A stretch of 64,000 nucleotides of DNA. It comes from Eleusine coracana subsp. coracana. Its lineage: Eukaryota > Streptophyta > Magnoliopsida > Poales > Poaceae. Shown one piece after another: positions 21,501 through 33,126 of the stretch (its first letter is position 1; each line of letters starts with the position of its first letter). The notes below the pieces were generated by a model that worked only from the letters and a program-made list of their open reading frames with translations, was not told the origin of the DNA and did not search any database. Location: the NCBI GenBank assembly GCA_032690845.1, contig CM064429.1, positions 13,424,569-13,488,568 on the forward strand, given 5' to 3'. Position numbers and translations under genes: made by a program.

Positions 21501-22729
21501 CTTTGCCATTAGTCATAGTTTTTAAGTGTTTTTGAGTCTAGTTTCTCATTTGTTTTTCTTAATGAGTGTTTATTTAAGTTTGTGTGTGTGCTTAAGAGAA
21601 TCACGAGTCATGTTGAGAGTTGCTTCAAGGTCTTTTATGTAGTTTGAATTATTGTATTGTCTTTAATAAAGTTAGTGTCGATTGTCAAATTGAAAGTGTT
21701 CCATGCTATTTATCTTGTCTTTCTGATGATCGATTGGTTGATTACTTGAATTTGTTGGTTACCACTTAACTTTTGAGCTTTGTATTTGTGAAAATTTCTT
21801 TTGACTCATCATAAGCTAAAGCAAAAGCAAGGTCTAAATATGCCTACATAGCCGAGTGAATGAGAGCAAGCTACACAATTGAACTAAGTGGATTGTAAGT
21901 AACTTTGTCAACTTTTTGCTAATGATTTCGACCAAGTTAGGAAAGGATGACCTATTTTGTTTATCTCTGTATTTCTAGCCATTCTTATCCATTTAAATTC
22001 CTTGCTATCATGAAAACCATACATCTTTGTTTCTCCCTCCTCCTTGATACAACCTATATTCTCAATAAAAGCGAATTCAGAAAATTTCCGCTGCTGATAC
22101 AAGATAGAAATTGCTAATCATATCAAGAATAGAAAAAAAGGTGAAAGAAAAGAGAAAATGAACTGCGCCGACCGGTGCAGTGTTGAGCCGATCGGCGCTG
22201 TTGCAAAAAGAAAGAAAAAAAGAGGTTATTATAAAAAAGAGGTAAAGAGAAAAAATATATATTCCCTGTGAGGCAGTAAGGTCTTCAATGGAAGCATATT
22301 TCTGATTATTTCTCATTCTTTGCCATTGTTCTCCAAGAAAATTCTTTCTTAATAGGCGTGATTGAGCACATTGTTGACATGGTTAATCTTATGGTTTAAT
22401 TTAGTTATATAGCCCTCCAAGATCCACGTACAATATTTGATTAGATAGGACAGGGAAGGAAATACACTTGAGAGACCTAGAGAAGACCAAATGCTTGATG
22501 TTTAATGCTAAAAGATGACTTGAGGAGAACTAAAATTGTTTTTGAAAAAAGTTTTGTGGTGATTTGATTAAGTTCAAGTATGATATGCTGATTGGTTAAA
22601 AGGAGATGAGAGAAAATCTTTGTGGTGAGATAACAAGTAAAAATGATGATTGAGATTGATTGCATGAGAGATGGTGTGAAAATTCTTATTACATATTTGA
22701 TTTTGTATTGCTCGAGGACTAGCACTGAT
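21501..22729 (+). other. 3' untranslated spacer of element 3
   Basis: About 1.2 kb of AT-rich DNA without a gene. It contains one palindrome pair (cores 22170 and 22190) in plainly non-coding sequence. Confidence 0.6.
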
Positions 22730-22745
22730 TTGAGTGTGGGGGGAC
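22730..22745 (+). other. Polypurine tract of element 3
   Basis: TTGAGTGTGGGGGGAC directly abuts the 3' LTR start TGTTGGTGG. Confidence 0.8.
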
Positions 22746-23815
22746 TGTTGGTGGTTTCTAGATGCCCATTTTATCTACCAATAAGGGATGTTTTACGTCT
22801 TAATTTGGTGGTTTGGACTAACAATTAACCCCATATTTGTATATATTTGTAGTTGTTCTGTTTTGGATGTAATCGTAGGAAATAGGTGTAAAACAGGGTA
22901 ATTATGGATAAAGAGCTGAAGAGTAATGAAGATGGGCCAGATGCGGAGCCGCGCCGATCGGCGCGGGAGGAAAAGATGACGAAAACATGATCCGGTCCAG
23001 GAAAGGCAAAGGCCCAGCCCAGTATGAGTTAGAGTCAGTGGAAGTTGACCTAATCCCGTCGAGTATAAAAGAAAGATAATTATCAAGAGCCAAGAGAACC
23101 AGAGAGAGACGGTGATCGCGAGAATCAATTATTAGGACTAGGGTTCCAGGATATTGGCGGCGGAGGTTCGTCAACACCGATGAGATCCACCAGAAGGGAG
23201 GTCACGCCGATCGGCGTGACGCTTGAGCCAATCAACTTGTGCGTGTTCTAGCGCTATTTCTCACCCCTCTGCTATGTCTAGCGGAAGGATGAGTGAGTAG
23301 TCTCATATTCTCTTCTCTGGTGCGGAGATCTGGTCATGTAACTCTCATACTTATTGATACTCTCTCAATGAATTTAATGTATGTGATGAACTTTATTGCA
23401 GATCTATCTATCCTTTCATTAGTGTATCGACCAATACACTTTTGCCCATTACATAGTGCAAGAAACCAGTGGGGAGCTAATAGCCTCTGTAGTGATAGCC
23501 GGGGTGAACAAAACCACCATGTCTTGTAGAATATTAGAGTCATCACTCGAGTTGATAAGAATAAGGTTGCATGCTAGAGAACCAATCCTAAGGAGAGAAT
23601 CCTTCATCATCCTGTTACCTCTTCAATAACATTCACCTTCCTCTTTCTCACCATCATCATTCACACCAACCAACCCATTGCAATTTGTTAGTAACCCTTT
23701 AATAGTATTAGTTCTACTCGTTCCCTGTGGATTCGATAACCTTGGAATACTCTGAGGGAAAAAGAGCTACAACTGTATACCGTCCTCTTGCGGTATATAA
23801 GTGGGTGTGTAATTA
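22746..23815 (+). repeat. 3' LTR of element 3
   Basis: 1070 bp. TATA box is at 23064, and a palindrome (core 22956) lies 108 bp upstream. A second palindrome (23209) has a decayed partner 21 bp on. It lacks the last nine bases seen in the 5' LTR, stopping at GTAATTA directly before TSD GCATT. One of the two palindromes upstream of TATA in the 5' LTR is missing here. Substitutions between the LTRs are frequent, so the insertion is older than element 1. Confidence 0.9.
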
Positions 23816-24290
23816 GCATTGCGGAGGACGTACCCGTGAAGATAAGAAACTCTCTCGTTTCCGTCGACTTTGTGGTGCTGGATATGGAGGTCGATGTGAA
23901 GACACCTCTTATACTAGGAAGGCCGTTCCTTAGCACCGCAAATGCCAACATTGACGTTAGGGCTGGAGAAATCCACCTTAACATCAATGGGCACGACGAA
24001 AAGTTCGCCTTCAAGCCCCGAATGGAACAATGTAATTAGGTACGCATATTTTATGGCAAAAATCCTAACACGGTGCAGAAAATTGAGGTGTACCCAATTG
24101 CACAAAATCCGGGTGCACCGGTGGTAAAAGTTGAGAGCACACCACCGCTGCCCAAGAAGAAGAACGAGCCATAGGAAATGAAGAAAAAGGTCGCCGCCAA
24201 GCCCAAGAAAATGAAACAAGTATGCCCGAAGAAAGAAGTTGCACCGACCATGGAAAATTCTCCATCCACAGTGGGCAGCATGCAAAAATG
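23816..24290 (+). pseudogene. Protease remainder and Lys/Pro-rich tail, element 2
   Basis: Continues the protease frame of element 2 after element 3: IAEDVPVKIRN, FVVLDMEVD, LILGRPFLSTANANIDV, ending with a stop near 24037. Beyond it the same frame reads a Pro/Lys-rich stretch (VVKVESTPPLPKKK) with further stops. RT should follow in a full Athila element but is absent. Element 1 also passes from gag to a Lys/Pro-rich tail and then straight to the accessory ORF region. Confidence 0.8.
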
Positions 24291-24479
24291 TACACGGAGA
24301 ATGTCGTGTTCGAGACGTAAAACTTGAACCCTTGTTGGAAGGTAACCGATATTTATCCCCTCTCTTATCCTTGTATATACCATTAATTTTGGTTGTTTCC
24401 CTCTTTTATCACTAAATTTAGGCCATAAAAGAAAAGCAATAAAAAATATAAAATTTACAAAAGTATATTGGGTGATCAC

Positions 24480-25130
24480 CTGACCAAGTTGGTCGGCCGG
24501 AAGGCTGATTTCAGGGTTAAAACGGCCACCCGGCTGCTTATCCGGGACACTAACCTGGCCGGAAATCACCCAGTCATTTTTTCAGCACCCGGAGGTCATT
24601 TTTTCTGAAAAACGATCACCTGACTAGGTGATTTCTGAGCTGTCTGAGCCAACCCTGCCGCCCGGCCAATAATGGTCGCCCGGCCACACTTTTTCTTGGA
24701 TTCTCTACTCTCTTACAGCAGGGATGATGGCCATGAGTTGAGGAGGAGTGTCCAGCTTTTCCTTTGTGAAAAGATTCTCACCTAGAGCCCCACATGAATA
24801 AAAGCAAATGAAGGAGAGCCACTCAAGTCTCCTCACACTTTAATCACCCACTCTCACCTGCCATCCTACTCCCCTAGGCCTCATAGATGGTAGGGCACTC
24901 ATTGCAAAAATTCAACTTGGCCATCCCATCACTCCCTACTTGCTCCCCACACTCTTAACACATTTCTGAACAAAGTGAGCATGAAGATCACATGGTGCAT
25001 GCACTAGGGCATCCCCCCTCAATCATCAAAGCAATAATGTAGCAAGTGGAGGAAAAAGTCCTACCGCCCGGCATGTCCTGCCACCCGGCCTGAAAAATTT
25101 GCTCCAAGGCTCCCCCTCGAGCCTATAAAT
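24480..25130 (+). promoter_or_regulatory. Candidate internal promoter of element 2
   Basis: This spacer is rich in CGCCCGG-type motifs. Pairs start at 24659/24677 (18 bp apart) and 25065/25082 (17 bp apart). A TATA box (TATAAAT) lies at 25124-25130, followed by a CT-rich leader. The accessory ORF begins 278 bp after TATA, almost the same distance as the 282 bp in element 1. The 3' LTR has the same motif in 17-18 bp steps (29161-29236 and 29375/29392) ahead of its own TATA box at 29460. Confidence 0.5.
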
Positions 25131-25401
25131 ACCAAGTGCCCTCTCACTCATTTCTCCACCACTCTTCCTTCAGCTGAAACTTCATCTCTCACTCACATAT
25201 CTCCCCACTTTTGCTCTCTTTCTCACTCCACTAGTTTGCTTAGTAAGTGCACTTTCAACATAGGAATAAAAGTAAAACCAACTAGAGCAAGATTTCCGCC
25301 ACCCTTGCATGTTTGAATGACCAAGACTTGGACTACTAACCACTAACCATTATTATCATATTGTCCTTCGGGTATTGTGTCCAAGTAATCTGTTTGCAAA
25401 A

Positions 25402-26971
25402 ATGGCGAACATTTGGAGGGTCCTCTACACCAAGTTCAGCAGCAGCAGCTCAAGTCGTGGGCGGCGCACCCCAAGTGAGCGCTCAGAAGCTAAACACTCA
25501 GAAGCTTCATATGCGCATGCTCCGAGTTACCACTTGGAAACAATGTCCATATCCGAGGCTGTGACAGTGGCGAGTATGCAAGATGAAGAATTTGAGAAGT
25601 TCATGGAAAGTGAAGAGAACATGGTGTCCAACGACTTCGATGAGCAAAGCAAGTTCAACGTCATTCAAAACCGGGAGTTCACATCTGTGCGCAAGTTCGA
25701 CCACAACTTCCTCAAACGAATCGGCGTCCTCGCTGATTTTGAGTATGCACTCAGCACGGCGGAGTGGTGTGATTTCTATCACCTCAATGAATACGGTTCT
25801 AAATGGCTTACTATCGAATTTCTTTGCACCTAGAAAGTTCATGCCCATGAGCCAAACAAAATAGGCACTCTCTATGAATTTTGTCTTTTTGGTGAAACCT
25901 ACGAACAGTCTTTAAAAGAAATTAGCACTTATCTTGGTTTTGACTGTCAGGCAGCTTTAGATATTGATAAACTTAAAGGTTTCACACCACAAGGACTTTG
26001 GGAAAAGATAGAAAATCCCGTTACGGGGCAAGAACGCACTAGAGACATTCATAACCCATCTCTCTGCATAATTCACCGTTTTATCACTCACTACCTAACC
26101 CCTCGGGGTGATGTACATTCGGTGAATAGTTTGGATAAAGCCTATCTCCATGCTGTAATCAAGAAGATTAAAATGAACCCCACGTTTTTTCTCATCAACC
26201 ATTGGCTCACCTTAGCATTCAGGCAACAAGGACCCATTAACTTTAACCCTTTTGTCACTATAATTGCTAGAAAGGTTGGCACGCTTCACAGAGCTAGAAT
26301 GGATCATCTCCCTAGTGCTCCTTTGTTAGGAGAAGATCATTTCTTCCAAGCCCACTTGTTGAAAGAGGAGAACAATATGTACTTCATGCTTTATCTAGGG
26401 TATGACACAGAAATTGAGTAGCCTAACCCCCAGCTCACTATTATTGCTAAAAAGAACTTTGTGTACAAATTGCAAGCTTCCTTGCAGTGTGCATGACGTA
26501 GTGTAGCAGGGGATAGACCAAGAACAAGAGCACAACTCCGTCGAGAAGAGCAACAGCAAGGAACCACGATGAACACGCCTCAAACGGGTGGATCGGGAGA
26601 TCCCCAATACAATTGGGAGCAGCCACAATTCCCAGGTTTTGCGACTTCATCGACCAACCACACTACTTCCACCTATGACAACTATGAGCCCCCTAATCCC
26701 TACGGGATGGGGAGTTACCCCAACCTCATGGAGGCGTAGGCACTTCTCATTTCGCCCGGTTCAGTTCGTACAACTTTTTGGAGTTGGAAGAAGATATGCA
26801 ATACCTAACTACCAATGCCTATAAGACCAACATGTGAACTCAAGAAATACAAGCAGCCATAAGGGAAGAACAAGAATACGGCAACAAACGTCAGAACAAC
26901 TTCAGACAAACATCTCCATGATGGACCAACTGTTCGGCCACTTCAACATCGAGTATCAACCGCCGCAGTGA
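25402..26971 (+). pseudogene. Broken accessory ORF of element 2 (homologue of the ORF at 4525)
   Basis: Starts MANIWRVLYTKF. It shows the same block order as the intact ORF of element 1: KFDHNFLKRIGVLADFEYAL, EYGSKWLTIEFLCT, FCLFGETYEQS, LTPRGDVHSV, FFLINHWLTLAF. Stops at 25831, 26419 and near 26494 interrupt an otherwise continuous frame to about 26739; the last part is frameshifted and ends near 26969. The C-terminal region is Gln/Pro/Asn-rich as in element 1. Sequence identity between the two is moderate, so they diverged long ago while keeping length and block order. Confidence 0.8.
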
Positions 26972-26980
26972 ACGCCATCT

Positions 26981-26993
26981 AAGCTTGGCGAGG
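26981..26993 (+). other. Internal polypurine-tract-like sequence (element 2)
   Basis: AAGCTTGGCGAGG, 10 bp after the accessory ORF end, is one substitution and one deletion away from the copy at 6024 in element 1. Confidence 0.5.
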
Positions 26994-27874
26994 CACCCAA
27001 ACCAAGGTGAGCCATTTGTTCTACCCTCTCGCCCTCTTTCTTGTTGAGTCGATTTGTTTCCTTTTGTATATAGCTAATTAACAAAAATTTAAAAAGGTTT
27101 TCAGTTTCGATAAGAAAACCCAAAAAGTTTTTTTGGCTTGTTAAAACTTTGAGAAAAATACAAAAATATTTTAGCTTTCAAGGAAAACCATAAAAATTTA
27201 CGAAACCAAAAGGAACAAAAAGATTTCCCCTTTTTGAATAAAATTGAGAACTTAGTCTCTACCTTGCCTATGGAAATGATGAATAGTTCCTCTATTAGGT
27301 CCCTTTGAGTCTCAAGTATACAACCAATACTCCTCATTTTTGTGGGTGGTGGTAGATCGGCAGGATGATAATGCTAGTCCCACTATGTTCTAGTGGGTGC
27401 AAAATGGCTATTAAACACCATGTTTAGTTGTTGGAGTTTATGATATGGCATGTTTTGGATGACTCTATGATTTCCTTGTGATTAGAGTCCAATGATTTCT
27501 TTCAAAACCATGCTACAATAAAAAAACCCCTACTTGGTGCACAACTTCCCTATGATAGAAAATTTCCTACCATGGCCAAACATTAATTGTAAACCCACTT
27601 TCATGCCATCTATGTGTGCATTGAGATTAGTTAGGATTTGATCCTTATGAGGCACTTGCACTTCCAAAGCCAATCATTTTCCTTTGCGTTATCTTTGAGT
27701 TCTCAATTAATCATGCTTGGTTATGCGGCCTCCACTTCGGATTCAAGCATCCACTTCACGAAGCATGCCAACCAAAAATCTTTCCTTTTGTGAAACTTTG
27801 ATCCTATAAGAAAGATTTTGCTTCTCCCTAATAAATGCTCAGAAAAAGTCCTTGCACCATGAGAGCTGAAAGAA

Positions 27875-27913
<39 letters not shown>

Positions 27914-28600
27914 GAGATAAGAAAAGGTTATCAGCTCTCATGGACATATAACGTCAAGTTTCAAGGTTCAAAAATATCTTTGAGCAAAATAAAGAACCAT
28001 CCTTTTGCTCTAGCACAAAAATCTAGTCTTTTGGGACTAATTTGTACCCAAGGCTTCTGCAATTGTGCTAGCCTACTCCTTCACGTGACTCCATTCTCTC
28101 CCTCTCCCCTAGACATTATTTCGAAATGATTGGAATGAGGAGGTGCAAAGTCTTTTCGCTTGGTAGGATGGCACATATATGCATGCTAGATGTGCCATCC
28201 TACCAAGCCCCACATATAAAGCTAAATTTTAAAGTATGATAAGCACTTGGTAAGGAAATACACTTTTTCAGAGATGAGAGTCATAGTGGGAGATTACACC
28301 AAGAGGGAAGAATTTCAACCTTATGCAGCATTATAAAAACTTTGGACTCATGATCAGGTAGGAGATTGCATGACAAAGTCTAAACTAGCTGTTCTAGACT
28401 TCAACCGCTTATGGCAAGGTTATAAAATGCCAATAAGCCCTGTTGTACAATGAGAATGACTTACTGACCAAGTTATTCTGGTTTACACTTACCCATATTG
28501 TGTTGAAGTATGTGTTTGTGCCCTTGATCCTCGCAGGGCTCTAATATTGAAGCAACTCCCTATCCATCACTTCTAAGTTTTAATTTCCTCAGGACGAGCA
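26994..28600 (+). other. 3' untranslated spacer of element 2
   Basis: About 1.6 kb without a gene. It contains a GAAA microsatellite (27868-27914) and an inverted repeat around 28165-28205, where GATGGCACAT is answered by ATGTGCCATC. The box GGACGAGCAAAGG is at 28591-28603, just ahead of the polypurine tract. Confidence 0.55.
27868..27914 (+). repeat. (GAAA)n microsatellite
   Basis: About eleven near-perfect GAAA units inside the 3' spacer of element 2. Confidence 0.9.
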
Positions 28601-28606
28601 AAGGTT

Positions 28607-28619
28607 TAAGCCTAGGAGG
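28607..28619 (+). other. Polypurine tract of element 2
   Basis: TAAGCCTAGGAGG directly before the 3' LTR. It is degenerate relative to AAGCTTGGGGGAG in element 1. Confidence 0.65.
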
Positions 28620-30578
28620 TGTTGGTGGCCCGTAAAACCAATATCAGCCACCAACCGGTCGGGAAATGCAAGGTAAAGTCCAAAGTATAATAAATATTTG
28701 TTTAAACTAATAAAGTTTTACGAGTTTTGGTGAAATATGTGTTTGCACGTATAGAAGGGCCAAAATATGCAAAAACATGAAGAAACATCCCGTCGGTCGA
28801 TCACACTATACAACAGTCGGTCAACAGGGTCGTTTACGGCCAAAATCAGTACGTGGCCCTGTTTTTCGACAGATCAGGGACCGACAGGGCAATCAGCCAC
28901 TCGGATCATCACCCGGCCAAGTGATCAGAGTTACCACCCGGGTGAAGACCGGAAGCCTAACCAGCTGCCCGGACGACCACCCGACCTATCAACCAGAATC
29001 ATTGTCCGGTTGATCATCCGACCTGGCCGATTCTGCAAAACACTCCACCATGATACCATTTTATCCTCCTGGACCAAAAGTGACAAAATATGGCTAAGGA
29101 AAGAAGTCCGACAAGTGGCCTAACCGGGAGAAGTCAAGGGGCGACCCGGAGGGGGTTGTCGCCTGGCATGGGCCGCCGCCTAGCCTAGGCCGCCGCTCGG
29201 CCGAGCTTGCCGCCCAACCTGGGTTTGCCACCCGGGGTGGCCAGCCCACTAGGCCCAAGAGGCCTACCACCCCCAAAAGGAGGAAGTCAGTCAAAACCGA
29301 CCCATCAACCACCATCGGGACAAGATCCGAGCCATCCAAGGAGAGGCGGTCGGGAACTGACTTAATCTAACGGTCGCCCGGCCTATCCCGTCGCCTGGCA
29401 GACCGACTTCGGCCCACCGACTCTACTTCACCTACAAGTACCCCCTTCCCATTGCCACCTATAAATAGAGGGGGGATTCGGCAGAAAAGAAGAATATCAA
29501 CGAAGCAACACATCAAGGAATCCATTTCCCACTACTTGTGCTACTTAGTAGAATAGGTTAGTTAGTCGGGGGTTAGAGTCTAGTCGAGAGGATCGCTCGA
29601 GATTCCATAATTGTCTCGGAGTCTTGGTATGAGCTCTCTTATATCCTTTCTCTTTATGTGAGACTTATCTTTTATTAATATAAATATCTTTCCCTCAGTA
29701 CTCTTTTCAAAGTATTTATTTTAATTTAGTCATATCCTCAAGTTATAATTATCAGGAAGAAACATTGTTGTGTAGTTCACGGGTTTCCCGGCTAGGATTT
29801 AATTAAGTTTAGTTCTTTCTGGGACTTAGACTTGGTTATTTCCCGGCTATTCTTCCGCTAGGCCAACGGAAGAATATGTAGTGAAGGCGTAGACGCGGTG
29901 TCTAAGTTAAGGATAGCTGGATTTGCATTTGTCCCCATGGGCTGTGTGGTAGGCGACAGGTGCTGACAGTCCTGTCTGTCCCTTTAGTAATCCACCATGT
30001 TCGGGAAGTCTCAAGCAGGGTTTTCTGGCGATAGTGTACCCACTAGTATATGAGGTTAGTTACTGACTCTTGTTAGTGGATCCTTTTCGTGTAGTGAAGT
30101 GAGCTAATAGGTGAAAGACTCGAGGCTGTACCAAGAAATTGGTGTAAGCGCTCAACCCGAATAACTAGGATTTGACGCTTGACTTAGATATATTAGGAAG
30201 ATATATTTTAGGAATCTTAGACTAAGACTCGCTCCCGTCCCGGCTAGCTTAACCGATCTCTTTATTTATCTTAGTGTGGATTTCTCCTGTGTTACTACCC
30301 ATACCATTATTATTGAACATCCTTACCCCCGTCTTTGGTCAGTTGGTATAATTCTTATAGCTATATCTTTGTTAAACCAAGATAATCTTACGTCTAGCTT
30401 CCTTGAGGAAAATAAACACGATACCTTGAAATACTCCCGGGTGAAATGCTACAATGATGTTCCGTGCGCTTGCGGACTAATTCACTTTACTCTTAAAGCA
30501 TAACAAATGCTAACAATCATTTCTGGCGCCATACCAGGGATAGTGATATTCTTGATACGACGTTAAGAAGTATTAACA
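28620..30578 (+). repeat. 3' LTR of element 2, full length
   Basis: 1959 bp, TGTTGGTGGCCC to TATTAACA. It retains the promoter region lost from the 5' LTR: TATAAAT at 29460-29466, an array of CGCC(T/C)-type motifs at 29161, 29178, 29195, 29212 and 29230 (steps 17, 17, 17, 18), and a pair at 29375/29392 (17 bp) just upstream of TATA. Its last 63 bp (30516-30578) carry the fossil primer site. TSD GAGGA follows. Confidence 0.9.
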
Positions 30579-30583
30579 GAGGA

Positions 30584-31240
30584 CCAGCAAGGACGTGGAA
30601 GCCATGGTGGAAGCTCAATCAAAACTGACTTCGAGTCTGTTTCGGGGCCCAGGACCAGTCCGCACCAAAACGGACGCCCAGTACGCATACGGACTCGGAT
30701 TTAGATGTTCTATATATGCATAAAAAGCTAAGAAGAAGACCTTTCCAATGCCCCTGGCCTCATGTCAAAATCCATCCGGAGTCTGTATTAGTGCTGCGTC
30801 GCCTGTTTTTGGCCTTCGGGCTTTGTATCAAGTTGAGCCTAAATTAGGGGCACGTCCAGAGAGTCTTGCATGACCCTAGGGTATTCATAAACAGCCACTG
30901 TTGCTGCATTAGGTTTAGGATTTTGCTTAGATTATTCTATTAAGAACAGTTTCACTGTTTGATCGGTTTGTGAGACTCCAACTTATGAGATTCATCATAT
31001 ACTTGAAAATTTGATTGCATTCTTTTTTGTTCTTACTTGTGTTCTTGATTTGTAGGCAAGGATATGCCATCTCGGCGAGGTCAACCGTGCAACACCAGTT
31101 GATAACCATAGGAGACGTTGTGTTGTGATTGCAGGGTTCAGAATGTGTAGTTCGGAAGCCGGATCGATTTGTGTATCGCCTCTGCCTTAGTCAAGTTTAC
31201 TAGAACCTTTCGGATGATCGGGAACCCTTGTCCACATCAC
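30584..31240 (+). pseudogene. Element A: end of pol and 3' region
   Basis: Joins on from 10165. A short stretch encodes the end of the polyprotein (TDFESVSGPRT near 30630). Beyond 30680 it is non-coding, with TATATAT at 30711 and long similarity to 40260-40880, which suggests that it lies in or near the 3' LTR. I could not define LTR ends. Similarity to the second copy fades near 31240. Confidence 0.75.
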
Positions 31241-31869
31241 TAAAGATAACAACTATAATATCACATCAATAAGAAAGTACTAGTAGAATTACCGAGGTTG
31301 ACTAATCTAGGTCTCTTACCGAGATCGGAGCTGATGCAGCCCACGCGAGATGAGGATGTCATCGAGAAAAGGTTTGGTGATGCACCTGTATTGAACAAAA
31401 GTGTAAATTTTTCTCATACAGACCCTATTACATATTTATAGCCCCATGCAAGGTGTTCCGACCCGATTCGGTCAGGACTCTTCGGATTCCAAACAAAAGA
31501 ACTAACTAGATTTATTCCTAAACAAAATCTAAACTAAAATAGAAAGAGATCAAATAACCCTATCGAGCCCACTTTATTCCCTTTGGCTGTTGAACTCCTT
31601 TGACCTGGTCGATTCCAACTCCATGTCTCTGACCACTGGGACCGATCCAAATTTTGGTGCCAACAAATGGTGATACCCGACAAACCACTAAGTTATCCTT
31701 GTCGGTCTTGACTATACCTGGAATCCCCTTGTGTCCTCCATGGTCGCTAGGGTCAAGCCAGTCGGCGACAACAAACTGTACTCTTAGATGTAGAGCTTCG
31801 AACAACGCCTTATCCTGCTCCAAGATCCCCAGTCTGTCTCATCCATAAACGCTGCAGTCCCTGGTGGTT
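31241..31869. other. Unclassified repeat-like DNA
   Basis: No gene. A TATAAAT box on the minus strand (plus 31433-31439) hints at an LTR fragment in reverse orientation, but no termini were found. Confidence 0.35.
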
Positions 31870-32312
31870 GAGGCAGATTAGGTGGTCGTGGCTTCAGAGG
31901 TGGGCACAACCAGGGTGGCGGGTGTGTTGGTCATGGCCATTCTAGAGGCGGTCGTGGCAACAACATGGTGCAAGGCATGCAAGGCTCGCAAGATCCCAAG
32001 AACTAGTTTCACGTGTGCGTCAAATTCAGCCACAAGGCACTTGATTGCTGGCACCAATTTGATGAGGAGTACGCTCCAACAGAGAAAATTCTGCATCGGC
32101 ATCATACGACAATGGAGGCGATCCAAACTAGCATGCAGATTCTGGCACCACCGACCACGTCATGTGTTTCTTGACAGACTCACTATTCATGAAAAGTACA
32201 ATGGACATGAACAAATCCAAATGACGAATGGAGCAGGTATGGATATCAAGCATATTGGTCATTCTATTGTTCCTTTTCCCGCTTGTGATATACACCTCAA
32301 TAATTGTTGAGG
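31870..32312 (+). pseudogene. Ty1/copia gag-to-protease fragment
   Basis: A Gly/Arg-rich segment (GGRGFRGGHNQGG, near 31880) is followed in the same frame by remains of a zinc knuckle region (SHKALDCWHQFDEEYAPTE near 32028). After a frame change come LTIHEKYNGHEQIQMTNGAGM and IKHIGHSIVP (32185-32270), the stretch just after protease in copia elements. Several stops, and no LTR attached. It is an isolated fragment. Confidence 0.75.
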
Positions 32313-33126
32313 TATATTCTTGATAGTAGATCTAGGTGTGTGTATGAGCTCTAGATGTCGATAGACACAACACACAGGGTTTATATAGGTTCGGGCCTCC
32401 TAGGTTAGGGTTCCCTAATACGAGTTCTGATGACCCTTTGAAGGACCCTTGCCCTCCTTATATATCTGAAGGGCAAGGTTTACATGGCAAGTCTCTTAAT
32501 TATAATAGATTCTATCTTTAATCTATATCTCTCAGACTAACTTGTCGCCTACTCTAAGCTATGATTCGAGTGGTAAGCTTCATGGGCTTTTATCTCCATT
32601 GCTTCATAATTAAACCAAGGCCTGCTCGACAATATATCCGAGTGGTAGGGTTTCAGGAGTACAAATGTCCCACAGTAGCTCCCAAGAACTTTATAATTTT
32701 GGTTTACAGAATCTGAATGACAGAACGCTACAAAATTGGAAAGTGCTTTTTCTGTATCCTTTATTATGATCAAAAAATAAATTCATCTTTCTTCATAAAC
32801 ACCTAATTAGGTGTACTCAATGAGTGTAGCCCCCGACACAGAAGGTATTAGATTACTAAATATCTTGTGAGTTTAAAAGATCTCTATAAACATCTAGATA
32901 ACATGTTGAATCAATCCAAGTGGTGCACCTAATTCGATGTAGCCCCTACTCAAAAGTTATTTAAAATAAATAGTTTGTGAGTCAAAGGAAAATTAACACT
33001 CCACCTCATTTAAGATATCATTGTTCCTTTATTTGAAGGAACACTTCAGCCCACAAGAATAGATCTACCACTCCCCCCGATTGATTTCAATCTGGCTCGT
33101 AGCCCCCAAGATTGGGTCTATCCCTT
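32313..33126. other. Unclassified repeat-like DNA
   Basis: No gene. Phrases such as GTAGCCCCC (32826, 33099) are typical of grass retrotransposon untranslated regions, and a stretch near 32400-32500 resembles 59070-59150, so both may be pieces of one LTR family. Confidence 0.35.

Larger units (their letters stand above)
13521..23815 (+). mobile_element. Element 3: Athila-like LTR retrotransposon with full pol remnants
   Basis: 10.3 kb: 5' LTR, primer site, gag, protease, RT, RNase H, integrase, internal TATA box, accessory ORF, spacer, polypurine tract and 3' LTR. The YMDD-class motif FMDDFSVHG and the DWSLPFEIICDASYYAVGAVLGQ block match the Athila/Calypso branch. Coding frames carry scattered stops and shifts. 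The palindrome core CCGATCGG occurs more than twenty times across LTRs, coding and non-coding parts. A minus-strand relative lies at 33127-39779. Confidence 0.9.
10166..30578 (+). mobile_element. Element 2: Athila-like LTR retrotransposon, RT-to-integrase missing
   Basis: A 20.4-kb span of which 10.3 kb is the nested element 3. Order: 5' LTR (10166-11404), degenerate tRNA-Asp primer site, gag (11545-13440), start of protease, [element 3], rest of protease (23816-24039), Lys/Pro-rich remnant, spacer with TATA box, accessory ORF (25402-26971), spacer, polypurine tract and 3' LTR (28620-30578). There is no RT, RNase H or integrase. Coding parts carry many stops and frameshifts, and the LTRs have diverged, so this copy is much older than element 1. 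Confidence 0.9.
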
